This document shows, piece by piece, positions 9,501 to 16,709 of a stretch of 21,539 nt of DNA (position 1 is its first letter; the number at the start of each line of letters is the position of its first letter). This DNA comes from Acidobacteriota bacterium. GTDB lineage: Bacteria > Acidobacteriota > Terriglobia > Terriglobales > Acidobacteriaceae. Where the stretch lies: assembly GCA_021780095.1 (NCBI GenBank), contig JAJXZK010000091.1, forward strand, positions 1 through 21,539, in the 5' to 3' direction. The position numbers and the translations under genes were made by a program. The notes below the pieces were generated by a model. That model was given only the letters and a program-made list of their open reading frames with translations, did no database searches and was not told where the DNA came from.

Positions 9501-9721
9501 GAGAACTGATATTCGCCGCGCGCATTGGTGGTGGTCGTTAGCGTTTGGCCCGTTGCCTGTCGTGTGATGGTGACGGCAGCCCCCGGCAAAACTCCGCCAC
9601 TTGGGTCGGTGACAACGCCGGTCAGCGAGGTTGTAGCTTGCTGCGCGCGCGATACGAGTGGAAGAAAGAAAAACACCATCGCAACTACGGCCAAGATAGC
9701 CGTTAAGATCTGCTTTTTCAT
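6530..9721 (-). CDS. Oar-like TonB-dependent receptor with carboxypeptidase-regulatory domain, truncated by frameshift
   Basis: This is an outer-membrane receptor predicted to take up oligosaccharides with TonB energy. The ATG at 9721 is preceded by a strong TTGGGAGGT ribosome site. Residues 1-26 are a signal peptide (hydrophobic AILAVVAMVFFFLPLV, then SRA cleavage). Residues ~28-115 are a carboxypeptidase-regulatory-like beta-sandwich (TGVVTDPSGGVLPGAAVT, ARGEYQFSQLSPGTWTV). Residues ~130-240 form a plug-like domain (NGVRSDQNNITMDGLDDND, VTKSGTDQFHG). The rest is a 22-strand-type barrel. The frame terminates at 6530 after 1063 aa with an unrelated tail (RTGPSPITTSATC). The proper C-terminus lies in another frame at 5943-6572. 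No SusD-like gene accompanies it. It is divergent from the GH3 operon, sharing a ~490-bp control region. Such receptors are highly paralogous in Acidobacteriota, so the ligand cannot be inferred from the sequence. Confidence 0.9.
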   Translation of the reverse strand: MKKQILTAILAVVAMVFFFLPLVSRAQQATTSLTGVVTDPSGGVLPGAAVTITRQATGQTLTTTTNARGEYQFSQLSPGTWTVTISAKGFADQSKVGALLVSKPATIPFKMSVQALSQTVNVSAETETLNTTDATLGNAIPNRTIQSLPMIDRNVPDLLSLQPGVLYLGHAIDAQSDSRTGTVNGVRSDQNNITMDGLDDNDQTLGLAFTGILRETLDSIDEFRVTTGLANSDQGRSAAAQVNLVTKSGTDQFHGAAYEYNRNTNTASNDWFNKNAELATGLPNIPGKYIRNTYGADLGGPIKKQKLFFFGNYEASHIRENAQVQREVPTASLVSGNIIYHSNGVLVTQTPEQVAATDPNCSANGTCPWGAGEDPNMLAYLSQFPVANGAALGDGLNLGSYSFSSPNPQNLNTSIVRLDWDPVPHHQLFVRGNLQDDTTTDPVQFPGQPATYVIRDNSKGIGAGDTWEITNNLVNDFRYGYVRQGYSKSGSGCGSYVYFFRTLSTLTPDTCSTIVHIPVHNFIDNVSWTHGNHTISFGGDLRLITNYSSTDATSYGYADGNIQWLAGGGSIAGSGSSLDPGAFGQPPVDSGDSTTYSEEVGMMAGIIPFIQGQFNFTVQPGGKTGNTSAEGAPVTLNYYSKEFEYYVQDQWKIYPNATLTFGIRQVLLQPPYETHGQQLQPTVDTHQWFQNRVKGMYQGITDQPDLVFAPSGKANGKASYWDMQYNNIAPRIALVVAPDSKTSIRVGGGMYFDHFGEGIVDTFAKFGSFGLTTSISNPAGQFSVDNAPRFTSVTAVPPLAGVSIPSVIQYPYTPPNNVNTGLAITWGVDNKIKTPYTIAFDLSLQRELPHGFSIEGDYVGTFGRHLLQQNDIATPLDLVDPKSGMDYFEAAKLLSIATYAGATTVQPIPYWENMFPYLAYGGQSATQNIYTNIYQPNAVTGNDSYALVQLDAYCQPSEGGLGCGPYIDANGNVTTRYYQRQFSSLYAWSSIGNSSYNSFQLTARKVTSSGFSFNFSYTLSNAIDMGSDTERASEFTTNSFSFITNAFNPSRTGPSPITTSATC

Positions 9722-9931
9722 CGCCTACCTCCCAAATTGTTTGCAAAAAGACTCAGTCATGAAAAACAAGAACAAATGCCCGAGGGAGCCAGATACCGAG
9801 CAAAATCGGCAGATTGACTTCGAATTTGTTCGAGCTGCAGGGCGCGTGCAGTGTTTGAGGCGGAGAACCTACGGATACGGTTGGCCAGCCCCTAATTTCT
9901 GCCGGTCCCCACTCCGAGGGGAGTTTTGAAA

Positions 9932-9960
9932 AGTATGGAAACAAAACTGCTTAACGTCAA
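9932..9960 (-). promoter_or_regulatory. Candidate sigma70-like promoter for the Oar-like receptor
   Basis: On the minus strand TTGACG (complement of 9955-9960) is followed by 17 nt and CATACT (complement of 9932-9937). This predicts a leader of about 200 nt before the ATG at 9721. Within that leader, TCGAA at 9820-9824 pairs with TTCGA at 9829-9833, a 5-bp palindrome that may be a regulator site or may be chance. The remainder of 9722-10212 holds no supportable gene. Confidence 0.4.
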
Positions 9961-10118
9961 GAAAAAAAGCGAGCGAACAATTGTCGAAGAAACTTTGCGC
10001 CAGGGAGGAGTGGGCAGGCAGCGGTCGCGACGGCCAGATTCAAGGTGCGAAATAGAGATCGATCGTTCCGTTTCGGCGATTGTGACCCGAGTCGGATTAG
10101 CGGCGCGAGCGGGAAGCG

Positions 10119-10151
10119 GAAATTGACATTTCAACCGGGCGTCCCGACAAT
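10119..10151 (+). promoter_or_regulatory. Candidate promoter of the GH3 operon with a palindrome over the -35 box
   Basis: A perfect TTGACA at 10123-10128 is followed by a 17-nt spacer and GACAAT at 10146-10151 (4 of 6 consensus bases). This predicts a leader of about 55 nt to the GTG at 10213. The -35 hexamer sits inside an exact palindrome, GAAAT (10119-10123) and ATTTC (10128-10132) around TGAC. That arrangement would let a dimeric repressor block the -35 box. The operator role is inference. Confidence 0.45.
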
Positions 10152-10212
10152 GACAACCAACCGTCCGCCAAGATGCAGCGCGTCTCGAAATGGCTGATTG
10201 AAAAGGAGTACT

Positions 10213-12366
10213 GTGTGGCAGTATAAGAGGCTGCGGTTTTCTTTGTTTCGACTTCCGAACGACATAATTGCGCCAGCGATCCTGCTCGTGGTCCTATCCG
10301 TTGCTACCAGCCAGGTCGCTGCGGTCTCGCAGAACACGACGGCCAGCCGCCCCTGGATGCGGCGCTCCGTCAGGCCCGAGAAGCGGGCCGAGTTGTTGCT
10401 GCACGCCATGACGCTGGAGGAAAAGATCACCATGGTGCACGGGGTGGATCCTCGGCCGATCCAGGGATATGTCGGGTACGTTCCGGGGATTTCGAGGCTC
10501 GGTATTCCGGCGCTGCGGTTGGCCGATGGGCGAGCCGGAGTGGGAAATGGCGCCAACGATGTGACCTTGCTTCCGGCGCCAATTGCCGCTGCCTCAAGCT
10601 GGGATACGAACCTGCTGCACGCATTTGGAGAGGTGTTAGGCAGCGAGGAATGGGGCAAAGGCACGAACGTTGCACTGGCGCCGTCGATCGACGTGGTGCG
10701 GGTTCCGGAGTGGGGGCGGACGTTCGAGAGCTACGGAGAGGATCCCTACTTCAATGGCCAGATGGCGATTGCGGAAATCCAAGGCATTCAAAGTCAGGGT
10801 CCAATTGCCGACGCCAATATGTACCTGACAATGAACCAGGAAAACAATCGGTTCGAAGAGGATTCGATCGTAGACCGAAGGACCCTGCACGAGATTTACT
10901 TACCACCATTCGAAGCGGCGATTGAAGAAGCCCACGTAGGGACGGTGATGTGCGCTTACGTCAAGACGAACGGGAGTTACTCCTGTGAAAATCCCTATCT
11001 ACTGACGGCGCTACTGAGAAAGCAACTTGATTTCCAGGGCTGGGTGATGAGTGACTGGGGTGCGACCCACTCCACAATCGCCGCGGCGAATGCTGGGCTA
11101 GATCAGGAGATGCCCGGCGCAAAATACTATGGCGCTCCGCTGAAGGCGGCGATTGCGAGCGGACAGGTGAATATGGCTACTCTTGACGAGGATGTCCTGC
11201 GGATTCTGGAACCCATGTTTCGCTTTGGACTCTTCGACAAGCAGCAAACAGGCACATGGACCTCGTATGTTCGCACGTCGGAACACGCTGCGTTCTCATT
11301 GCAAGCGGCAGAGCAAGGCACGGTGTTGTTGAAGAATGTAGATGGCCTGTTGCCGCTGCGTGGAAGCGAATCGATTGCGGTGATTGGAGCGGCGGGAGGA
11401 GCGAAGCCGAAAGCTTCCGGCGGCGGGAGCTCCGGAATGATTGCACCGTACGTGGTCAGCCCCGTAGATGGAATTCGCAAGCGTCTTGGCCGACACGCGC
11501 AGGTTGAGTACGCCGATGGAAGCGATTTGGCCAAGGCGGCCGAAGTTGCGAAGGCCGCGAAAATTGCGATTGTATTTGTGAACACGGATGATTCGGAAGG
11601 GAGAGACCGGCCGAATCTGGAACTGCCGAACCATCAGGACGAATTGGTCGAGGCGGTTGCGGCTGCCAATCCAAACACGATTGTTGTTCTCAATACGGGA
11701 GGTCCGGTTTTGATGCCGTGGGTCGACAAGATCGGCGGCTTGATCGAGGCATGGTATCCGGGCCAGGAGGATGGGACTGCAATTGCAGCCATCTTATATG
11801 GAGACGTCAATCCTTCGGGCAAGTTACCGCTGACCTTTCCTCGCACTGCGGCGGAGATACCGACGAGCACGGCTGCTCAATGGCCGGGAGTGAATGGACG
11901 TTCGACTTACAGCGAGAAGCTGGATGTAGGCTATCGCTGGTATGACGCGCATCACGTGAAGCCGCTATTCCCGTTTGGCTACGGATTGTCGTATACGACT
12001 TTCAAACTAAGTGACCTGCGAGTTAGTCCGGCAAAGGTAACCGAGATGGATTCGAAGACTCAGGTGCGAGTCGACTTACAGGTGAGGAATACTGGGAAGC
12101 GTGCCGGTTCGGAAGTTATCCAGGTATACGTGGAGCAGCCTGAAAGGAATGGGGAGCCACCGCGACAGTTGCGAGTGTTTAAGAAGATAAATTTGAAAGC
12201 TGGTCAAGGTCAGTCGGTCCGGTTGAAACTCAATCCCAGATCGTTTTCGATTTATGATCCAGATCTTCAAGCCTGGAAGATCCCTGATGGGGAATATAAA
12301 CTTCTGGTGGGAACGTCGTCGAGGGACTTACCGTTACAGCGGGACATTGAAGTTACCAGAAATTAG
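10213..12366 (+). CDS. Secreted GH3 glycoside hydrolase (beta-glucosidase/beta-xylosidase type)
   Basis: This 717-aa enzyme is predicted to release monosaccharides from the non-reducing end of beta-glycans. I chose GTG at 10213 because AAGGAG lies 4 nt upstream; the in-frame TTG at 10198 is less likely. Residues ~17-38 form a signal segment (IIAPAILLVVLSVATSQVAA). The N-terminal GH3 barrel spans ~50-340, with nucleophile D281 in GWVMSDWGATHS. The second domain spans ~365-570, with acid/base candidate E462 in DDSEGRDRPNLELP. A fibronectin-III-like C-terminal domain follows ~620-705 (EVIQVYVEQP, QLRVFKKINLKAGQ). The usual Lys-His substrate-binding pair (KHYxANNQE) reads N202-M203 here (ANMYLTMNQE). 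The enzyme heads a five-gene operon with only 31 nt to the next gene. Activity on glucosides versus xylosides or arabinosides cannot be settled by eye. Confidence 0.92.
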   Translation: MWQYKRLRFSLFRLPNDIIAPAILLVVLSVATSQVAAVSQNTTASRPWMRRSVRPEKRAELLLHAMTLEEKITMVHGVDPRPIQGYVGYVPGISRLGIPALRLADGRAGVGNGANDVTLLPAPIAAASSWDTNLLHAFGEVLGSEEWGKGTNVALAPSIDVVRVPEWGRTFESYGEDPYFNGQMAIAEIQGIQSQGPIADANMYLTMNQENNRFEEDSIVDRRTLHEIYLPPFEAAIEEAHVGTVMCAYVKTNGSYSCENPYLLTALLRKQLDFQGWVMSDWGATHSTIAAANAGLDQEMPGAKYYGAPLKAAIASGQVNMATLDEDVLRILEPMFRFGLFDKQQTGTWTSYVRTSEHAAFSLQAAEQGTVLLKNVDGLLPLRGSESIAVIGAAGGAKPKASGGGSSGMIAPYVVSPVDGIRKRLGRHAQVEYADGSDLAKAAEVAKAAKIAIVFVNTDDSEGRDRPNLELPNHQDELVEAVAAANPNTIVVLNTGGPVLMPWVDKIGGLIEAWYPGQEDGTAIAAILYGDVNPSGKLPLTFPRTAAEIPTSTAAQWPGVNGRSTYSEKLDVGYRWYDAHHVKPLFPFGYGLSYTTFKLSDLRVSPAKVTEMDSKTQVRVDLQVRNTGKRAGSEVIQVYVEQPERNGEPPRQLRVFKKINLKAGQGQSVRLKLNPRSFSIYDPDLQAWKIPDGEYKLLVGTSSRDLPLQRDIEVTRN

Positions 12367-12397
12367 ATACATCGCCAATGCGCCAACTCGGAGTGGT

Positions 12398-13966
12398 ATG
12401 AGAAAAGCACAGATAGAAAATCCGCACAAATTGAATTGCGGCTTACATGCAACGTCGCTGAGATATATTTTAGAGCTGATTCTGATTTTCTCTGCGGCCA
12501 TATCAGGCTGGGGGCAGGCAACCTCCCCCGCGGTTAAAGTTACTGTCGACTGGAACGAGGCTGTTTTGGTATCACGGTCCACGCCCACCTTTCAGGTGGT
12601 TGTAAATCCCATGCTGAACCGGGGTTCATCCATTCATGATGCGGCGTTCAGCGCGATTCACCAACTGGGCGCGGAGGATGTGCGATATGTCCCGTGGCTG
12701 CCGTATCCGCAATTGGCGGTGGCCGAGTTAGAGCCACCATCGCCGACCGGGACGTCGTGGAACTTCAGCCTGATTGATCCAATGGTGGAAGATTTTATGG
12801 CGGCGCAGGCGGGACACAGCACGGTCATGAATTTCAGTACAATTCCTGCGTGGCTATTCAAGACACCGCAACCTGTGACCTATCCCAAGGATCCAAACCA
12901 AGTTTTCTGGAACTACACGCAGGGCGCGGAGTTAGTAGACCCGAGTGGACAGGCGCTGGGTGATTACTATGCGCGGCTCGTTAGCTGGTACACGCGGGGA
13001 GGATTCACGGACGAGAACGGGAAGTTTCACGCGTCGATTCATCATTACAGCTTTCCGGTCTGGGAAGTATTCAACGAGGTCGATTTTGAACATAGCACGA
13101 CGCCGGAACAATATACGGCTCGATATGACGCTGTGGTGCGGGCCATCCATGCGGTAAGTCCGGACACAAAATTCATGGGACTGGCGCTGGCAGCGCCGTC
13201 GGATGAGCCGCGATTTGTCGAGTATTTTCTCAACCACGCGCACCACCAGCCTGGGATTCCGCTCGACTACATTTCGTACCACTTCTATGCTTCGCCTTCG
13301 CCGGGCGAAACGCTCAATGACTGGCAATATACCTTCTTCAACCAGGCTGACCGTTTCCTGACGACGGTGCGATTTGTCAATCAAATCCGCGATCGGCTAT
13401 CGCCCGAGACGAAGACGGATACGGATGAGCTGGGCGTGATTCTGCCGAACGATAACAGCCAGGTTGCGGACGCGAGCGGATATATTCAGTCGATCCCCAA
13501 CGGGTATTGGAATGTGGCTGGCGCGCTGTATGCGTATCTCTATGTAAATTTGGCGAAGCTAGGAGTGGATGTGATCGGGGAGTCCCAGTTAGTAGGCTAT
13601 CCAACGCAATATCCCAGCGTTAGCATGATTGACTGGGTGAGTGGAAAGCCGAATGCGCGCTATTGGGTACTGAAGCTTATTAAGGATAACTTTCATCCGG
13701 GAGACAGGATTCTCGATACCACGGGAGATTCTTCTGCCGGGGTGACGGCGCAAGCTTTCGATACCCCGACGGGACGCAAGCTGTTGCTGGTGAATCAGCG
13801 AAACAGAAATATCGGAGTTATGCTTCCCTCGAATGCCGGAACTGTGGAGAGTTCCACTGTCGATGAAGCGAGCGGTGAAGAGGAGCCGCGGATTGCGGGA
13901 GTTACTGGAGCGGCAATTGAGTTAGCTCCATTTGCGGTGACGGTCGTTCGCTGGACAAAGGAGTAG
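12398..13966 (+). CDS. Secreted clan-A glycoside hydrolase, GH39-like
   Basis: This is a 522-aa secreted protein starting at the ATG at 12398, with GGAG just upstream; the frame continues upstream inside the GH3 gene, but those starts are unlikely. Residues ~20-40 are a signal peptide (LELILIFSAAISGWGQA). The body looks like a clan-A TIM barrel of the GH39 type: VRYVPWLPYPQLAV near the start, HYSFPVWEVFNEVDFEH with predicted acid/base E227, YISYHFYASP, and TDELGV with candidate nucleophile E344. A short beta domain (KLLLVNQRNRN, APFAVTVVRW) closes it. GH39 includes beta-xylosidases and alpha-L-iduronidases; many bacterial relatives are uncharacterised. The Pro normally after the acid/base (NEP) is Val here. 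It lies between GH3 and rhaM in the same operon, so it may act on a rhamnose- or xylose-containing glycan. Family assignment is moderately sure, activity is not. Confidence 0.75.
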   Translation: MRKAQIENPHKLNCGLHATSLRYILELILIFSAAISGWGQATSPAVKVTVDWNEAVLVSRSTPTFQVVVNPMLNRGSSIHDAAFSAIHQLGAEDVRYVPWLPYPQLAVAELEPPSPTGTSWNFSLIDPMVEDFMAAQAGHSTVMNFSTIPAWLFKTPQPVTYPKDPNQVFWNYTQGAELVDPSGQALGDYYARLVSWYTRGGFTDENGKFHASIHHYSFPVWEVFNEVDFEHSTTPEQYTARYDAVVRAIHAVSPDTKFMGLALAAPSDEPRFVEYFLNHAHHQPGIPLDYISYHFYASPSPGETLNDWQYTFFNQADRFLTTVRFVNQIRDRLSPETKTDTDELGVILPNDNSQVADASGYIQSIPNGYWNVAGALYAYLYVNLAKLGVDVIGESQLVGYPTQYPSVSMIDWVSGKPNARYWVLKLIKDNFHPGDRILDTTGDSSAGVTAQAFDTPTGRKLLLVNQRNRNIGVMLPSNAGTVESSTVDEASGEEEPRIAGVTGAAIELAPFAVTVVRWTKE

Positions 13967-13973
13967 GGAACTA

Positions 13974-14291
13974 ATGCAACGGGTTGCGTTTTGCTTGCGA
14001 CTGAAACCGGGCGCTGCGGAAGGCTATGACAAAGCTCACCGTGAAGTGTGGCCGGAGATGCTGGCGCTGCTGAAGCGGGCGGGTATCTCGGAGTATTCGA
14101 TTTTTCGCCGTGGTGAAATGCTGGTTCTTTCGATGCGCGTGGAGGACTTCGACACGACCTGGGACATGATTGAGCGCGATCCAGTGAATACGCGCTGGCA
14201 GAAAGAAATGGCGCAGTATTTCGAGCCATTGGAACCACTCGCGCCGGGGGAACGTTTTCCCATGATGCGCGAGGTTTTCTACCTGGCATAG
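13974..14291 (+). CDS. rhaM: L-rhamnose mutarotase
   Basis: This is a 105-aa cytoplasmic protein predicted to interconvert the alpha and beta anomers of L-rhamnose. Its length matches the RhaM/DUF718 family (~104 aa). The active-site residues known from E. coli RhaM are present: Y18, H22 (GYDKAHREVWPE) and a Trp at position 75 (NTRWQKEM). It has the family-typical start MQRVAFCLRLKPG and end MREVFYLA. AAAGGAG at 13957-13963, inside the 3' end of the preceding gene, serves as ribosome site. The gene starts 7 nt after the GH39-like stop codon and ends 12 nt before the isomerase, so the genes are cotranscribed and possibly translationally coupled. Related mutarotases for L-fucose exist in the same superfamily, so fucose is the alternative substrate. 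Confidence 0.88.
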   Translation: MQRVAFCLRLKPGAAEGYDKAHREVWPEMLALLKRAGISEYSIFRRGEMLVLSMRVEDFDTTWDMIERDPVNTRWQKEMAQYFEPLEPLAPGERFPMMREVFYLA

Positions 14292-14303
14292 GAATCGATT
14301 CTT

Positions 14304-15731
14304 ATGGGTCCGACGGAACATCTGCGAGTAGGTTTGTGCGGGATTGGCCTGGAAGCCTACTGGGGGCAATTCGCGGGTCTGAGGACGAAGCTGGAAGGTT
14401 ATGTCGATCAGGCTGCGGCGAGGATACGCAGGCCGGGACTTCGTGTAGTGAACCTGGGGCTGATCGATACACCTATTACTGCGCGCGAGGCGGCACATAC
14501 ACTTCGTGCGGCCGACCTCGACTTAATGTTCATCTACGTTACGACCTACGCAGTCAGCAGCATTGTGTTGCCGTTGGTGCAGCGGGCTGCTACGCCGGTG
14601 ATTGTTCTGAATCTGCAGCCAGATGCCGCCATTGACTATGGGGCTTTCAATCAATTGAAAGACCGTACGGCGATGACGGGAAGCTGGCTAGAGTATTGCT
14701 CCGCATGTCCGGCGCCGGAGATAGCGAACCTGATGCAGCGGGCGAAGATTCCATTTCGGCAAGTGACAGGAACGCTGCAGGACGATCGGACGTGGAATGA
14801 AATTGACGAATGGCTTTTGGCGGCGACAGTCAAGAGCGCGTTGGCGTCGAACCGGCTTGGCCTGGTGGGGCATTATTACAACGGAATGTTGGATGTGATG
14901 ACGGATGTGACGCAGATTGCAATCACCTTCGGGAGTCACGTGGAGATTTTGGAAGTAGACGAGATGAGCGGCTTGCGAGCGGAGATCAGCGACGCAGCCA
15001 TTGCAAAGAGAGTAAAAGAATTCGGGGAACAATTCGATGTGCAGGCGGACTGTGATGCGGAGGAGTTAGAGCGAGCCGCGAGAACTTCATTGGCGCTGGA
15101 CGAATTTGTCGCCAGGCACGCGCTGAGCTCGATGGCCTACTACTATGAAGGCACCGGTAATGGCGCCAATCTGGACACGATGAGTTCGATCATCCTGGGT
15201 ACATCGATGTTGACGGCGCGGCATATTCCCGTGGCCGGGGAATATGAGGTGAAGAACGCGATTGCCATGAAGATCATGGATAGCTTCGGCGCGGGCGGAT
15301 CGTTTACGGAACTTTATGCGGTGGACTATCGGGGGAACCTGGTGCTGATGGGGCACGACGGTCCGGGGCATGTCGGCATCGCTGAGGGAAAAACGAAAGT
15401 GCGTCCGCTGCGGCTATATCACGGCAAAGTGGGCAGCGGAGTCTCGATTGAGATGTCTGTGCGGCATGGGCCGATCACGCTGCTTTCCGTGGTGGAAGAT
15501 GCGGAGACGGGATTCAAGCTATTGACGGCGGAAGGGGAGTGCGTCGCGGGAGATATTCTTGAGATAGGGAATACCAATAGTCGATACCGTTTTTCGATGG
15601 GAGCGCGGGAGTTTATTGAGCGCTGGAATGCGGAAGGGCCTGCGCATCATTGCGCGGTCGGCATAGGACATGTGGCTGGACGAATCAAAAAACTGGCCGA
15701 CCTGCTGGACATTCACTATCGTCAGGTGTGA
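14304..15731 (+). CDS. L-arabinose/L-fucose isomerase-family protein
   Basis: This 475-aa cytoplasmic protein is predicted to be an aldose-ketose isomerase. It shows the fold family and metal-site residues of L-arabinose isomerase at nearly the same positions as in E. coli AraA (E306, E333, H350, H450). Here they are E313 (PVAGEYEVKN), E336 (SFTELYAVD), H351 (LMGHDGPGH) and H449 (PAHHCAVGIGH). It is too short and too divergent to be a classical FucI (~590 aa) and unlike RhaA. Family members of this length are usually labelled only as L-fucose/L-arabinose isomerase family. It follows rhaM by 12 nt, with a weak ribosome site. Context suggests L-rhamnose or L-fucose as substrate; arabinose is the alternative, given the xylan/arabinan-type hydrolases. 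No kinase or aldolase for the product is in this window. Confidence 0.8.
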   Translation: MGPTEHLRVGLCGIGLEAYWGQFAGLRTKLEGYVDQAAARIRRPGLRVVNLGLIDTPITAREAAHTLRAADLDLMFIYVTTYAVSSIVLPLVQRAATPVIVLNLQPDAAIDYGAFNQLKDRTAMTGSWLEYCSACPAPEIANLMQRAKIPFRQVTGTLQDDRTWNEIDEWLLAATVKSALASNRLGLVGHYYNGMLDVMTDVTQIAITFGSHVEILEVDEMSGLRAEISDAAIAKRVKEFGEQFDVQADCDAEELERAARTSLALDEFVARHALSSMAYYYEGTGNGANLDTMSSIILGTSMLTARHIPVAGEYEVKNAIAMKIMDSFGAGGSFTELYAVDYRGNLVLMGHDGPGHVGIAEGKTKVRPLRLYHGKVGSGVSIEMSVRHGPITLLSVVEDAETGFKLLTAEGECVAGDILEIGNTNSRYRFSMGAREFIERWNAEGPAHHCAVGIGHVAGRIKKLADLLDIHYRQV

Positions 15732-15791
15732 CGAATGCGTTCATGTTGGCCGTGGCGCGAATGACAAAAGAAGGGTGTGGCATCGAGAGTG

Positions 15792-16502
15792 ATGATGAAA
15801 AAGTGGATGTATCTTTTGCTGGTCTTCGTGGTCGGCGCCATGCCTGCCGTGGCTGCGGATGCGGGAACTTTTACCAGCGTGCGGGCGTCGCAGGATGTTG
15901 CCCTGGAGACAAACCCTAAGTCGACATTCTGGCAGGGAAGCGAACCAATCTTTATGGTCAACGATAACTGGGGGAAACCTGTACCCGGATATCGAACCGA
16001 GGTATTTTCGCGTTGGACGAAAGACAATCTGTATCTGCTGTACGTGTGTCCGTATAAAAAGTTACACCTGAAACCAAACCCGAGCACGACGACAGAGACA
16101 AATCAACTGTGGAACTGGGATGTGGCTGAGATATTTATTGGTTCGGATTTCCAGAACATTCACCGATATAAGGAGTTCGAAATGTCGCCGCAGGGGGAGT
16201 GGGTTGATCTCGATATCAATCTGGATAATCCTCACCACGAAGATGGGTGGAAATGGAATTCCGGGATTCAGGTGAAAGCGAGGATCGACCGCCAACATAA
16301 GGTCTGGTACGGTGCCATGAAAATCCCCATGGCGGCGATTGATCCCCAGCCAGCACATGCTGGAACAATGTTTCGGGTGAATCTGTTCCGAATGCAAGGG
16401 CCGCCGGGCGATCAGAAGTCGCTAACATGGCAGCCTACGATGAAAGCGACATTCCACGTGCCGGAACATTTCGGACGGATGGTGCTGGCCGATCATCGCT
16501 GA
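15792..16502 (+). CDS. Secreted carbohydrate-binding family 9-like protein
   Basis: This is a 236-aa protein with a clear signal peptide (MMKKWMYLLLVFVVGAMPAVAA, cleavage after AVA or VAA). The mature part is a single beta-sandwich of the CBM9/DOMON-like type, recognised by EVFSRWTKDNLYLLYVC, ETNQLWNWDVAEIFIGSD, KEFEMSPQGEWVDLDI, VWYGAMKIPMAAID and MFRVNLFRMQG. Such stand-alone CBM9-like proteins are common near glycoside hydrolases in Acidobacteriota and Bacteroidota. They probably bind released or polymeric sugar, but no catalytic role is established. The start at 15792 is uncertain: GTG at 15777 and ATG at 15795 are in frame, and the AGAAGGG at 15769-15775 fits none of them perfectly. It is the last gene of the GH3 operon, 60 nt after the isomerase. 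Confidence 0.8.
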   Translation: MMKKWMYLLLVFVVGAMPAVAADAGTFTSVRASQDVALETNPKSTFWQGSEPIFMVNDNWGKPVPGYRTEVFSRWTKDNLYLLYVCPYKKLHLKPNPSTTTETNQLWNWDVAEIFIGSDFQNIHRYKEFEMSPQGEWVDLDINLDNPHHEDGWKWNSGIQVKARIDRQHKVWYGAMKIPMAAIDPQPAHAGTMFRVNLFRMQGPPGDQKSLTWQPTMKATFHVPEHFGRMVLADHR

Positions 16503-16561
16503 AGCGTGGATTGATCTGCCTAAAGCATTTTGATGTGGCTGACATGCGGGCTTCGTTCTAT

Positions 16562-16586
16562 CCCACCCTAGCGACGCTAGGATGGG
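16562..16586. repeat. Intergenic palindromic hairpin element
   Basis: CCCA-C-CCTAGC, then loop GAC, then GCTAGG-A-TGGG forms a near-perfect hairpin: 6 bp, one mismatch, then 4 bp. No T-run follows on either strand, so a plain intrinsic terminator is unlikely. Elements with CCCACCC...GGATGGG arms recur in Acidobacteriota intergenic regions as I recall them. A REP-like repeat or transcript-end stabiliser after the GH3 operon is plausible. Confidence 0.55.
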
Positions 16587-16709
16587 CAACCACGACATTA
16601 CACTCTTTGTGACAATGCTCTTAGCGTCGATGCGGACTGATGATCAATCGGGTACGATGAAGCGCAAATCTACGCACGCCATCCTCTCTGCCGCGCAAAC
16701 TAGATTCTG

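Noticed and set aside
5943..9721. SusC/SusD-type polysaccharide utilization locus
   Set aside because: The receptor is Oar-like with a carboxypeptidase-regulatory domain, and no SusD-like lipoprotein gene is adjacent. A classic Bacteroidota locus is not supported.
9907..9927. Possible plus-strand terminator hairpin (ACTCC/GGAGT followed by TTTT)
   Set aside because: The stem is only 5 bp and no plus-strand gene ends upstream of it.
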